From NCBI GenBank assembly GCA_000818945.1, contig KN805375.1:133788-197787 (forward strand): a stretch of 64,000 bases of DNA. The letters run 5' to 3'. Source of the stretch: Schizochytrium sp. CCTCC M209059. Lineage: Eukaryota; Sar; Bigyra; Thraustochytrida; Thraustochytriidae. A program made the translations under genes and the position numbers. The number at the start of each line of letters is the position of its first letter. The stretch's first letter is position 1. Under the pieces are notes generated by a model. The model did not search any database. It saw only the letters and a program-made list of their open reading frames with translations, and was not told where the DNA came from. Below are positions 32,437 to 42,546 of the stretch, one piece after another.

Positions 32437-34004
32437 ATGGCCGCGCAGGCTGCCAAGACGGCGGAGAACCTCAAACGCGAGAGTGAGGCGTGGATGAACG
32501 GGCACGCACGAGAACTCCTCGAAGATGTGCTTGCAGAGCTCGTCAGGCGGCGGCCTGCACCAGCCCGAGTGCGCGAGCTTGTCTTGCGGCGCGTGATGGC
32601 CGCGCAGGAACTTGGCGCAGCAGGTACAGCTGCAGTGGAATCGACGGAATCGCCAGCGACGCCACCATCCACAGCGAGGTCAGAAGCATCGACGGCGTCC
32701 TCCTTGACGCGGAAGGCTACTTCAGAAACAGACGCACCGCTTGCCCTCTTTGCCTTAAACGAGGCACTGTTTCGGAGCTACGTCGAGCAGACCTCGCCTG
32801 CATGCGCGGCGGCAGTCATTGCAGGCTGCTTAAACGCGATTCGAGGTCTGCACGGCGAGAAACGATGGACGCAAATGGATATACTACGTCTCCTTTCTCA
32901 GCAAATGCAAATGCGCGTGGAAAAGGTCCAACAGCGTATAGAGCGGCTTTTGGGCCCTAATTGCAGTCTCGAGAGACTTCGGCGGGACGTGGATGCTCTT
33001 GGCATCGAGAAGCTTTCAGGCCTTCGAAAACACATTCTTGCTTCCGGGCCCATCGTGACGGACGAAGAAGCCATGGACACCTCGACTGCGACATTGCAGC
33101 TCTTGTATGCGCTATTTTCGGCCCCAAGCATCGGCTTTCCAAGCGTAAAAGGCGAACCTACAGTTAATCTTGAAAGTGCGCGCGAGAGTCAAAAGTCTGG
33201 CGGAAATGACGACGGGGTGGAGGGAAACGGCGACGACGACGAAGAAGATGGAGACGAGGGTGACGACGAAGACGAAAACAAATCAAGTAGGAGGGCTTCA
33301 GCCGACGCAAGTGGTACCTGGGATCACGAAAAGCTCTTCAAGGACTGGCTGCGCAAGGCACGCGGACTGCGGAGACTTCTCGACGCAAAAAGGCCCAGCA
33401 CAGCATGCATCGGAAACTGGGGCATAAAGGTATGTCTTAGAATGAAAAAGGAAGAGAAAAAGGATAAAGGGCAAACGGCAAAATCATGCAGGGGAAGTCG
33501 GGTTCGTCAGCGGCGAGAATGGGAGATAAAAAGAAGGGGAGAGAAGGCAAGCGAGAAGTGTAGTGATTACAAAAGCTAACTTATCCGAGCTACGGGAAAT
33601 GCGGACGACCCTAGGGAACGGTGGCTCTTATTTCCGCCGAGCACAGCGCAGACTTTTCCAATGGACTCGAGTGTGTTCAATTGCTTGGTAAATCAGTGGG
33701 TTGCAAATTTCGGGTGAGCGCACGAGACAGCAAGGATCAGATCGAAACACAGTGGATGACTCTGGTGAGTTATTTTTCTCGACAGCAGATAAATCACAAT
33801 GCAACGGCACTTGTCTATCATCTCAAAAACCATTATGCGCCCATCTATGCTCTTCGCGTCAAGGCCAATGGAAAGCGAGAGCTTCTTTCATCTCGACGAG
33901 GCCAAGCCCCCAAACATTGGATTTCCTTTGATGATGTGCGGTCCACGTTACTCCGATGGAACGGCTATTGCATTATGGCTATCCACATACGCTCTAGCAC
34001 ATGA
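32437..34004 (+). CDS. BIVM: BIVM-like protein (two exons)
   Basis: Exon 1 (32437-33429) starts MAAQAAKTAENL. It has an N-terminal helix pair resembling an RIIa docking domain (AWMNGHARELLEDVLAELV), then YVEQTSPACAAAVIAG, an acidic linker, and STACIGNWGIK, ending at AAG/GTATGT. Exon 2 (33615-34004) has ALVYHLKNHYAPIYALRVK, SSRRGQAPKHWISFDD and a C-terminal WNGYCIMAI, the signature end of the BIVM family. A branch-point-like GCTAAC lies near 33574, and both exon ends are phase 0, giving 460 aa. Family knowledge: BIVM is a conserved but poorly understood protein. My inference is that Cys (SPAC), His (KNHYA) and Asp (FDD) could form a papain-like or transglutaminase-like triad. Confidence 0.78.
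33430..33614 (+). other. Predicted 185-nt intron in the BIVM-like gene
   Basis: The donor is AAG/GTATGT at 33429/33430 and the acceptor is CCCTAG at 33609-33614. A GCTAAC branch-point-like site lies about 35 nt before the acceptor. Reading through instead gives a Lys-rich tail ending at 33579 and leaves the conserved C-terminal block without an ATG. Confidence 0.65.
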
Positions 34005-34105
34005 GAGACATGCGACGAGGATTCATCTTGGCAGCCTTTAGCTTGCTGGGCGTTGCGAAACGGGTGGGTGGGGCCCCGTTGAGAGAGAACTCACATTCAG
34101 GATCG

Positions 34106-35536
34106 TTATAAGTCTCGTAGAAAGGTTGCAATGACCTTTGCATTGTCTGCTGGCACGAGAACGCTGAGCGCCTGCAATGCGCGGCGTGCTTGCGTCAGAC
34201 CTACCTCGTCAAGAGTTGTTGTGGGTTCAAGACCCTCGCTCTCGGGTCGGGGTCGAACCGCGCGCTGAAGAATGTCTCGAGCCGTTGCAAAGCGAGATTT
34301 CTCCGAGACGCTTGAACAGGCGGATTGCATACTTTTCACTAATGCGGGTGCACTCTTCCTCAGACGACGAAGCAATCGCAAACTACGTTTTGCGCGATCT
34401 TTGCGCATTTCGCGCTCATTGCCAATGAGACTGATACGATATTCATTGAAAATACGAGCACGATCTTCTACATCGACACGAGCAAAGCGCTCGTCGAATT
34501 CGAGTTTTGGAATCCAGTTTACCCACTGTGAGCACGGCTGAATGCCCTTTTCATCGAGCATATCTGTAAAGTCCTTGCTGAAGAGATGTCTTTGTTTGCT
34601 GAGATAGGCATCCCGCGATGCCTCACGCTTCTCTTCAAGCGCAGCCATGCGCGCGCGTTCTTGCGCAATTGCGATGCTGTCTTCCTCGCCACCGTCATCC
34701 TCGTCAGACTTGCCTTGTGATCCGCCAATTTCGAGGGCTTTCGAAACGTGCTGGGCATCTCGATTGAGTTCACTATGAATTTCAGTCGTGCGAGGAATCT
34801 CATCATTGCCCCCATTCGTTATCACATTGGCAAGTTGGTTGTTTTCAGCTACTTCCGTACCATTCTTGTTATTGTCGTCGTCATTGTCGTCATTGTCGTC
34901 GTTGTCGTCGTCATCAAAGTCGTCAAAGTCGTCCTCATCTTCATCGAAACCTTCTGGAATGTAAAATTCGTCTCCATCGTCGTCAACAAGATTGCTCGCT
35001 TGCCTTTCCTGCTCCTCTTCATCTTTCAACCGCGCGAGATATGCCTCAAGAGGTTCTTCTCCGTCTGGGTAAGGCCCCAAACTTGGCGGTCGATACCAGG
35101 TTTTTTCATGAGACATTTTGTTGAAAAAATAGGTTCGCGCACGCGCTTCATCGGTGAACGTAAGCCAGCTATCAGGATCATTGACTGGTTTTTTCCCAGC
35201 GCATCCTGGTGGCGTCCGCCAGGTGGTTTCGCCCGTTTGCGTGTTGACAAAGTAAACTCTGGGAGCAACTTTTGAGCCCTTAGGCGGTCGCCATCGATAG
35301 CATTCCCAGCTGGCCACGTCATTAACTGGGAGCTTGGTCGTCTCCGCGCCCGCCGGTGCTGCGTCCCAGCGCGTCTCCCCAGAGTGAGGTTCGTGGTAAT
35401 AGAGTCTTCCGTTCGACGCGCGATACTTCTCCCATCGTCGTTGTTTTCCTCCTCCTTCTTCTTGCTCGCCGGCAGCTGCAGTTCTACCGCGCTTGCTGGG
35501 GCGCACGCCCGTTGCGGGCACATCCGCGCTAGCCAT
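34106..35536 (-). CDS. WW/FF-domain nuclear protein (TCERG1/PRP40-like)
   Basis: This 476-aa protein starts at the ATG at 35536 (MASADVPATG), followed by a short basic stretch (RPSKRGRTAA). There are three WW-type modules: WEKYRASNGRLYYHEPHSGE with TRW, WECYRWRPPKG with VYFVNTQTGETTW, and WLTFTDEARARTYFFNKMSH with KTW. A long Asp/Asn-rich acidic linker follows. One FF-like domain reads FSKDFTDMLDEKGIQPCSQW to DRARIFNEYR. WW plus FF is the architecture of TCERG1/CA150 and Prp40, which bind Pro-rich splicing factors and the RNA polymerase II tail. The single FF is fewer than in either family, so exact orthology is open. Confidence 0.82.
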   Translation of the reverse strand: MASADVPATGVRPSKRGRTAAAGEQEEGGGKQRRWEKYRASNGRLYYHEPHSGETRWDAAPAGAETTKLPVNDVASWECYRWRPPKGSKVAPRVYFVNTQTGETTWRTPPGCAGKKPVNDPDSWLTFTDEARARTYFFNKMSHEKTWYRPPSLGPYPDGEEPLEAYLARLKDEEEQERQASNLVDDDGDEFYIPEGFDEDEDDFDDFDDDDNDDNDDNDDDNNKNGTEVAENNQLANVITNGGNDEIPRTTEIHSELNRDAQHVSKALEIGGSQGKSDEDDGGEEDSIAIAQERARMAALEEKREASRDAYLSKQRHLFSKDFTDMLDEKGIQPCSQWVNWIPKLEFDERFARVDVEDRARIFNEYRISLIGNEREMRKDRAKRSLRLLRRLRKSAPALVKSMQSACSSVSEKSRFATARDILQRAVRPRPESEGLEPTTTLDEVGLTQARRALQALSVLVPADNAKVIATFLRDL

Positions 35537-35955
35537 GTCGCTCCGTGTCGAAGCTCTCTGCTGGCCTGGGGCCGAGCCTCGCCAAAGTTTTCCTTCACGT
35601 TGGACGTACGCCAATCAACTTGAAGATAGGCTAGGCCTAATGCTTCTTTCATCAAGTTGGATCGACGGCCGTCACTGCAATGAGTGCAGAGAAGTTGCTT
35701 ACTAACCGGTCAAGCCTGTCAACCGCGCGGCGCGGCGCTGTTGCTAACCATACAAAACGAATTGGCGCATACCATACTTTGCTAGATCTGATCCGGCGCA
35801 AAGAACGTGAAAACGAAAGAAAGCAAAAAACAAAGAATTGATCACCAAGCACAATCAGCGGAAGTTCTTCGTTGAATTTTTAGTAAAAAATCAACAAAAA
35901 GCATTTTGAAAAAGAACAACAAGTGTAGACCAGACACTTACGGAGAAATGTAGAT
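35537..35955. promoter_or_regulatory. Upstream region of the WW/FF gene
   Basis: This holds CAACTTGAA (35616-35624) and a TAGGCCTA copy (35632-35639), both within about 100 bp of the start codon at 35536. The rest is the 3' flank of the START-like gene. No gene is seen. Confidence 0.5.
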
Positions 35956-36873
35956 TCACTTGAGTCCAGCGGCTACAATCATATCGTCTGCCTTGCCTTC
36001 GCGCATCTTGCGCAATCCGACCTTTTCAAAGTCGCGAATGTAGGCAGCCATGACTTGGCCAACGACCGGATTGACGAGGGCGCCAAAAATGAAGCCATTG
36101 AGCTGAGTCTGGCACAAAAGTGTGACCCTGGTCCGCTTTCCGCCGTCGAGAGGCTCGAGCTTGTAGGCCCAAAAACGTGTCTCGGCGCGAATGCTCGATG
36201 GTTTCCAGCATGTTCCTCGCTTTGGCTTGAATGTTGGAATTTCGTCGGGGAGCGAGGTAGCAACTTGCCAAAGAGTGCCGTCCGCGTCTCTCCGCCAGCC
36301 AGAGAGATCAGCGCTGTCGCGCCACGCAAATGGCACAAGAGTGTACATGTCGATGGGATCCTGCATGTTGAAGGGAAGACCAGGTGCCGCCACCCAGAAA
36401 CTAAGGTGAGTCTGGCCACTGTCACCAAAAGAGTGGATCGTTTTGACGTAACGCATTGTCTTATCTTCCGCGATGAGGGTCTCCGCATCGAGGGCCAGAG
36501 CGACCACGAGTTCGGGGCTGATGTCAACCTCGCCCGAAACCCGAAAGTAACCATTCCCATTGCCTTGGCGCGTCATTTCTGGGTGAATCTCAAAGACGAC
36601 GCCGTGTTTTACGCCCTGCGGGACGAAACCGGCCCTGTCCGGGTCTGCGAATTCGCGAGCATGGTCGCGCATCCAGTCAAGATGACCCTTGGCCGTCGCC
36701 TCCAGGCCATCCCACCTCTTGAAGACTGCGTCGTCTCTGCACTTCGATTTTAGTGCGCGCTCGATCGGCCCAATGCCTGTCTCGCCGTCCTCGCCGTCCT
36801 CAAAGTACGCGTCATATCCTGGCGAGCAGCACACCGTGGCGCCAAGCAGCTTGGCGTCTTTCCCTTCGCTCAT
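35956..36873 (-). CDS. START-like lipid-binding domain protein
   Basis: This 305-aa protein has no signal peptide. From about residue 60 it fits a START/Bet v1-like helix-grip fold: an N-terminal helix, then strands including MRYVKTIHSFGDSGQTHLSF, an aromatic loop with DMYTLVPFAWRDS, ETRFWAYKLEPLDGGKRTRV, and a long C-terminal helix, QVMAAYIRDFEKVGLRKMRE. The strand-strand-helix ending is typical of START domains, which carry or sense lipids. The ligand is unknown. The start is the ATG at 36873. It diverges from Rpn5. Confidence 0.72.
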   Translation of the reverse strand: MSEGKDAKLLGATVCCSPGYDAYFEDGEDGETGIGPIERALKSKCRDDAVFKRWDGLEATAKGHLDWMRDHAREFADPDRAGFVPQGVKHGVVFEIHPEMTRQGNGNGYFRVSGEVDISPELVVALALDAETLIAEDKTMRYVKTIHSFGDSGQTHLSFWVAAPGLPFNMQDPIDMYTLVPFAWRDSADLSGWRRDADGTLWQVATSLPDEIPTFKPKRGTCWKPSSIRAETRFWAYKLEPLDGGKRTRVTLLCQTQLNGFIFGALVNPVVGQVMAAYIRDFEKVGLRKMREGKADDMIVAAGLK

Positions 36874-37590
36874 TCTTCCCCAGCTTTACGGGTTTCGTGG
36901 GCTCCTGCTCCGGTCGCGCAAAGCAAGAGCGCAGCTTCGCTTACTCTTGTTCTCTACTTGCTGCTGTCCGTGCGCTCCGTCGCTCGCACGTGCTCCTTCT
37001 CCTCCTCCTCCTCCTCCTCCTCGGCGGCGGCAGAGGGTCTGTCTGCCTCCTGCTGGCGCCAGCTGGCACGTGCCAGCGCCACGCACTCCCCTATTTTCGC
37101 CTCGCTTCTCTGACGTATGGCATGCCAATCCCAGCGAAGCTTCTCCTATCTTCGGCCCCGCGCACGGCCATTCTCGACTTGCGCGCGCTTTTCTTCACTT
37201 TCCCGGGGGGCCGCTCCCACTTGCGGCTGCGGCTTTGCTTCACTTGCGCGGCGCGGCGGCGCGGCGGGCCGGTCAAGAGCAGAGACACAACCCAACCCAA
37301 CCCGACGCCCCCGATCCGCGGCGAGGCGAGCGGCGGCGACGGAGGCGCGCGCGCGAGAGGCGGGAGCAGGAGCTTCGCCGACCTCGCGACCTACTCGCCC
37401 GGGCCCTGCGGCGTTGGCGGCTCGCTCGGCCGTAGCGAGCGCGCCTGTTTGGCTCACGAGCGAGCACGGTAACGGGCTTCGTTGGTTCGTTCGTTCGTTC
37501 GCTCGTTCGTTCGTTCGCTCGCTCGCTCGCTCGTGCGTGCGTGCGGGCAGTTCGCAGCGGCGTTGTGGTGCGGCGTAGCACGGCGGCAAG
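36874..37590. promoter_or_regulatory. GC-rich divergent promoter of the START-like gene and RPN5
   Basis: This includes a CTCCT/CTC run near 36998-37022 and a TTCG/CTCG array at about 37486-37540, 50-100 nt before the RPN5 start. Long frames on both strands are Arg/Ser/Ala-rich and I do not accept them. Confidence 0.55.
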
Positions 37591-38991
37591 ATGCCCATCG
37601 ACCCGCTCTCCGAGGGCAAGGAGGATACGGGCCCCGACTCGTACGTCCTGGACAAAGAGGAGAAGAAGAAGAAAGACTTCTCCGATGAGAGCCGTGTAGA
37701 GATCCCCGAGGCCACGGATATGGCCCGCGATGGCGACCTTTCCGGGGCTCTCGAGCGGCTGCTGGCGCTTGAGAAGCGTGCGCGGCTTGGCGGCGACGTA
37801 CGCACCGTCTCGGAGACGGCCCTCGTCATCGTCAAACTCTGCTTCGAACTCGAGCACTGGGAAGAGCTTAACGCCAACATTACTCTCTTGTGCAAGCGTC
37901 GTGGTCAGTACAAGCAGGTCCAGGTGAAAGTGATCCAAGAGAGCGCGGATCGCGTTTCCAAGATCAAGGACAAAGGCGTCAAGCTGCAGTTGATTGAAAC
38001 CTTGCGTACTGTGAGCGAGGGCAAGATCTATGTCGAGGCGGAGCGAGCGCGGCTCACCATGGAGCTCAGCCGCATGAAAGAAGCCGAGGGAGACATTGCC
38101 AGCGCCGCCGATATTCTGCAAGAGGAGCAAGTCGAGACGTACGGTGCCATGAACAAGCGCGAGAAGCTCGACTATCTGCTTGAGCAAGTCAGACTTTGTC
38201 TCGACAAGCAGGACTATGTCCGGGCTCTCATTATCGCGAAAAAGGTCAACCGCAAGACGATCGAGGAGGGCGACTTGGAGGACATCAAGGTTCGCTTCTA
38301 CCGCCTCCTCATCAGGTACTATTCTCACGAAAAGGATCCATTGGAGTTGGCACGAGCGTACTCGGCAATCTTTCGCACGCCGGGCATTCAAGAGCAACCC
38401 GAGGACTGGGAGCCCGAGCTCACGTCGGCGGTGGTTATGCTGGCCATCTCCCCGTTCGACAACCACCAAGTAGACCTTGTTCATAAGATGCTTCAGGAGG
38501 AAAAACTCGAACAGCTCCCAGAGTACAAGTCCCTCCTCACGCATTTTGTCACAGACGAACTGGCGCAATGGCCCCTTCCTGAGCACGAGTCCATCACGCA
38601 GCACCCTCTGCTGGCGGACTCCAAGGATTGGTACCTTCCTATGCTGCGAGACCGCGTCATTCAGCACGACATTCGCGTCGTTGCCAAGTTCTACACCCGC
38701 ATCTCGGCAGCTCGCTTGGCGCAAATGCTGCAGCTCTCCAAGGATGAGTCCGAGAAGTACTTGTGCGATATGGTCACCTCGACCACCTCAGAGCGGCTCA
38801 TCGCTAAGGTTGACCGGCCTGCCGGCATCATCACCTTTCGCGGTCGCAAGACTGCAAACGACCATCTTTCGGAATGGACTGCAGACATTTCGGAGCTGTT
38901 GGGTCTTGTTGAGAAAACCTGCCACATCATTCACAAGGAACATGCCATCCACAAGGCCCATGCTGCGCAACGTTTGGCTACGGATAGCTGA
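37591..38991 (+). CDS. PSMD12: 26S proteasome lid subunit Rpn5/PSMD12
   Basis: This 466-aa non-ATPase lid subunit of the 19S regulatory particle has the full family layout. There is an N-terminal TPR-like helical array (SGALERLLALEKRARLGGD, CFELEHWEELNANITLLCKR, EKLDYLLEQVRLCLDKQDY). A C-terminal PCI/winged-helix domain follows (RDRVIQHDIRVVAKFYTRIS to STTSERLIAKVDRPAGIITF), then the final helix that joins the lid bundle. Length matches yeast and animal Rpn5. The start at 37591 lies right after the GC-rich TTCG array. It is intronless. Confidence 0.98.
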   Translation: MPIDPLSEGKEDTGPDSYVLDKEEKKKKDFSDESRVEIPEATDMARDGDLSGALERLLALEKRARLGGDVRTVSETALVIVKLCFELEHWEELNANITLLCKRRGQYKQVQVKVIQESADRVSKIKDKGVKLQLIETLRTVSEGKIYVEAERARLTMELSRMKEAEGDIASAADILQEEQVETYGAMNKREKLDYLLEQVRLCLDKQDYVRALIIAKKVNRKTIEEGDLEDIKVRFYRLLIRYYSHEKDPLELARAYSAIFRTPGIQEQPEDWEPELTSAVVMLAISPFDNHQVDLVHKMLQEEKLEQLPEYKSLLTHFVTDELAQWPLPEHESITQHPLLADSKDWYLPMLRDRVIQHDIRVVAKFYTRISAARLAQMLQLSKDESEKYLCDMVTSTTSERLIAKVDRPAGIITFRGRKTANDHLSEWTADISELLGLVEKTCHIIHKEHAIHKAHAAQRLATDS

Positions 38992-39260
38992 TAATGCGAA
39001 TATTCTTTTGCTTGGTCTTTTGTACATTTTGTTGACAAACTCTTTGTACATTGCAGACGAGTTTCATGCGAGCGAGCGAGTGAGCGTGCGACTTTGCGTG
39101 CGCGCGACCTTACGTGTTTGTGCGCGCGCGCGTTTCCCCGACCCAGTTTTGTTGTGGGCCCTGCATTCGAGTCGTGTGTTTACCTTGAGACTCTTTTCAA
39201 TGGCATTCATCTTGTCAAAAATGACGAGAGAAGAATAGCGCAACGGTACAATCTCTCCTC

Positions 39261-39860
39261 TTAGCCCATGACAAAGCGACCCGTGCTATGACGCTGTCGG
39301 CGAACGGAGTGGTTGTGCCTGCTTACGTACTGGTACTCGCTGTGTCGCGTGGGTGCCTGAAAGTGAAGCGATTCTTGCTCCTTTGCCATCTGAATTAAGA
39401 GAATGATTCGAACAACTTGTTTCAGATTTGCTGGTCGAAACGTGGCACCATCCGAAGACAATGAAGAATCGCGTCGCTTGTCTTTGAGACAAGCATCGAT
39501 GCCAGGTCTGTCACTGTGCAGCTCCTTTTGATTACTTTGTTGCTTCTCGTTTGCCAGGCGCGGCTCTTTTCTCGATTTTGCACGCCGCACGCTCGCCGTC
39601 CTATGCATGAGATCTGATGGCTCAATCATAGTTTCTCCGCCCACTCCTGCAGTTTTGTGCTTCCTTTCATGCGCATGCGACGCCCGAGTTTGTGCCATAG
39701 TGGAAAGCAGTCGAACATCGCGTACTGGTTGAAAATCGTTCTGTCGCTTGCGCTTCGACGTGGTCGGAGGCACCAGCGCCTTCGCTGGCTTCACGCAGGC
39801 GCCTCGGCTAAAGCGGTCGCACCGCGAGTCTTCGCTAAGCTGCTCCATCGTCCTAGCCAT
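39261..39860 (-). CDS. Uncertain basic 199-aa reading frame
   Basis: The frame runs upstream to 40058 without a stop but without an ATG beyond 39860 (MARTMEQLSEDS), so it may lack a 5' exon. The sequence is Lys/Arg/Ser-rich and disordered, with one more ordered helical stretch near the end (LKQVVRIILLIQMAKEQESL). It matches no family I know and converges with RPN5. It may be a real fast-evolving gene or a chance frame. Confidence 0.35.
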   Translation of the reverse strand: MARTMEQLSEDSRCDRFSRGACVKPAKALVPPTTSKRKRQNDFQPVRDVRLLSTMAQTRASHAHERKHKTAGVGGETMIEPSDLMHRTASVRRAKSRKEPRLANEKQQSNQKELHSDRPGIDACLKDKRRDSSLSSDGATFRPANLKQVVRIILLIQMAKEQESLHFQAPTRHSEYQYVSRHNHSVRRQRHSTGRFVMG

Positions 39861-40690
39861 GCCAGTCTTTAAAGGTGCGTCGCTGTCCTGTCGCGGTCGA
39901 GTGCCGAGCCAAGCGCGCCCCACCGTGCCGCGCCTACGTGCACACACAGGCGAATCGATAGTTAAGGATTTGCTTCGTTTTCCTTTCAGTTTAGTTGGCC
40001 TTGATCTGCTCTGCTGACTTTCCTTCTCTGGCCAGCCTGCCTGAGTCAGGCTTCCCACCGTGTCCTCGAACTCAGCAACCAGGCTCTATCTGTCAACCCT
40101 TTCTCCAGCAGCGGCCAAGTGGGGACTCTTGGCCTTGTTCTCCGCTACCGCAGTTTGCACACGACGTGCGAGCACGCGACCTTATCAATCGAGACGGTAA
40201 CCACAGTGACGCTCAACCGGATTTTCTCATCATGTTTGCGTGCCGTTCTGACTCTTCGTCCTTTCTGGAGCGTCTCCCACGGAAGTTGCCCGGCAGGAGG
40301 ACGCTGTGCGAATTGAGGAACGCATACGTTAAACCCCCAAGTCGCGTCAGTCGATTTCCCGTCACCGCGCGAGGGATCGATTCGTGTTCGGCACACTCGC
40401 ATCGGGCTCACTCACCGACCCGAACCGTGAGCGTTGTCCGTTCGATCAACGACAATTCTCGAGACCAATGGTCGCTATCGCTCGCCATACGCACGCTACC
40501 GGAGCCGCTGTCGCCTGCGCCTTCCTGTTGACTGGCGCATCATCGACAGCTCCACTCCGCTCCTCGCTGTCCGCGCAGCTTCCTTTGGGCTCAGGCAGGC
40601 ACAGCCTTTGCTGTTCGTATACCGTCTCCGTCGGCCCACGGTGAGGCCGAAATAGAATCATAGTGTGGGAGAATTACAACCTTCATTCTC
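39861..40690. other. Region without a supported gene
   Basis: Short overlapping frames occur on both strands with no recognisable domain and no good start/stop context. It could hold a 5' exon of the basic frame at 39261-39860. Confidence 0.4.
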
Positions 40691-41477
40691 TTAGTTTTTT
40701 TTAGTTTTTTTTTCCCCTTTCGAGAGGTTTGTCAACTTGAACTCCGCAACCGTTGCATCTCCGCACACTCTTTTACCCTTCCTCGACGGCGCGAAAAGAT
40801 CGCCGTCTTCGAAAACGTGATAGGAAAACGTTAGAGCTGCATAAAGCAGACTGAATTGGCCTGAGCCCAAGCGATCCAAATATTCTTGTCGAGGGGCTCT
40901 GTACCGTGTAAGCAGCTGCAGAGGCCTAGAGATAGTGCTGGCAGACCTTGCTGCCTCTGCCATAGGCCTTTGAAAAAGGAGTGGAAAGAGCTGCTGGTTA
41001 AGACTTGGAAAACCCAAACTGTGGTCTTGAACAATGGAGAGATGGCTGCGCGAATTCAGTCGCTCCAAAAGCTTTGCAACGGCCCGGTCGTAACCCAAAC
41101 TTCAACCTAAGAATTGGTCTTCCTCGTCGAGAGGAGGCAGAAGGGGCCTCGTCCAAGGGTCTCCCAGAAGTCACTTTCTCCGCCTCTCCGGCTTTTCGAC
41201 CGCTTGAAAGACTCAGACTTTTTGACCAGATAAAAGATTTGACAACCTTAAATGACCCCTTTCCCTTCACCTCCTCCCACCTCACCGCCTCTTCTTCACT
41301 CATCCTCTGCCACCAGGCCAGTGCTTTGAAATCTGTACCGGCTTTTTTGGGCACGAGCTTCAATTGTATCATGCAGACAAGTCGGGCGCAAAGAAGTGAA
41401 ACCGTGACGCGGAAACGCTTGCACGGTAAAGACAACGCCAAAATAGCGTCTCCCTGTATATTAGCTACCATGGCCAT
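40691..41477 (-). pseudogene. Split reading frame: two exons or a broken gene
   Basis: Two minus-strand frames adjoin. The upstream one, from the ATG at 41477 (MAMVANIQGDAIL), contains WWQRMSEEEAVRWEEVKGKG and continues to 40998. The downstream one (ending at 40691) contains HLSIVQDHSLGFPSLNQQLF and LLTRYRAPRQEYLDRLGSGQ. Both look protein-like but lie in different frames, overlapping near 41000-41100. A short intron or a single frameshift would join them. I do not recognise the product. Confidence 0.3.
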
Positions 41478-41904
41478 CGCATCTACACAGAAGGAAACCT
41501 ATGTCACGTTGCTAAAGTGGGTGGTCAAACGTCATGGTCCAAACAGTGCATCAGCTCAAAGGCAAGTCATCATTTTGCTTGTGTGGCCTCCTGCAAAGAC
41601 TAGGTCAATGGAATGCCTTGCTGCGATTCTACATCGGCATAGACGGCCGGAGGTCTTGCTTGATCGCCATACCGCAACCTTTTTTGTCCATTTTACGATG
41701 CTCCGGATTACTCCTTTTGCAGCAGGTGATTGGTCGCCACAGTCAGGCGAGGAAGCCTATCGCTGTGACTATCGAATCGAAACGCGACGCCAAAGAGTCT
41801 AGTCGCTCCGATGCGTTTACCCTGTCGACCAGCACTTGCTCGTTCTCCCGCTCGTCGAAGATCTACGTCGCCATACCTGGTCGATAACGTCATTTCAACT
41901 CTCG

Positions 41905-42090
41905 ATAATCCAATAGGGCAATTCAACCCCAGGATGTTCGTGGGTCAAATCAAATCGTCCTATGCATTGGCGCTCATTGTCAATCAATCGGTTTGAAAAA
42001 TTTACTTGCTCTAAGCGCAACTTCCCATCCTTTAGAGGTTGCTATGCGATGCTAGCTCCTACTGCGAGTCCTCTGCTTCCGATCTGTCCT
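41905..42090. repeat. Dispersed repeat, copy A
   Basis: This matches 43492-43670 over about 180 bp, including a shared block TTCAACCCCAGGATGTTCGT (one base differs in the other copy), TCCTATGCATTGGCGCTC and GAGGTTGCTA. I estimate about three-quarters identity by eye. In one plus frame it reads NPIGQFNPRMFV. Confidence 0.85.
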
Positions 42091-42326
42091 GCGGAATGAG
42101 CTGGTTTTAAAAAAACGGAAATGACGCGAGCAGACAGACAGCAGCGGTCAGAAGAGCAATCCACTTGACTCTACATACTACAACAGCAGGTAAACAGCCA
42201 TAGAACCGCACCAGCCGGCCCTGGCCAGCAACATTGGCTACTAACTTCCAAAAAACAGTGCGATGAAGGTGGCGCGGTCCAGGGCTACCAAGTAGGAGTC
42301 GTGGCTGGAGTTCGAATCGGGCCTTT

Positions 42327-42546
42327 GCTGCCGCTGCCTCCATCTTCCTACTTGATCAACGACGCAACTTGAAGATGCAAGAGACTCCTGGGTGTCCTTC
42401 AGCTGACCGTGAAAGAAGTCCGAGGCCTCAATCGAGGCTGCCGCTGCCTCCATCTCCATACTCGATCAGCGACGCAATTGTAGATGCAAGAGACTCCTTG
42501 GTGTCCTTCAGCTGACCGCGAAAGAAGTCCGAGGCCTCAGTCGAGG
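42327..42546. repeat. Tandem duplication, two 110-bp units
   Basis: Unit 1 is 42327-42436 and unit 2 is 42437-42546. Both begin GCTGCCGCTGCCTCCATCT and end with the AAAGAAGTCCGAGGCCTCA stretch. About ten substitutions separate them. Neither unit has an obvious open frame. Confidence 0.9.

Noticed and set aside
33768..33788. GTGAGT...CGACAG, which looks like a 21-nt intron inside the BIVM-like exon 2
   Set aside because: It is too short to be a normal intron, and the frame reads through it without a stop.
36753..37472. Frames on both strands in the START-like/RPN5 divergent promoter
   Set aside because: Low-complexity Ser/Arg/Leu sequence in a GC-rich promoter, overlapping on both strands, with no domain.
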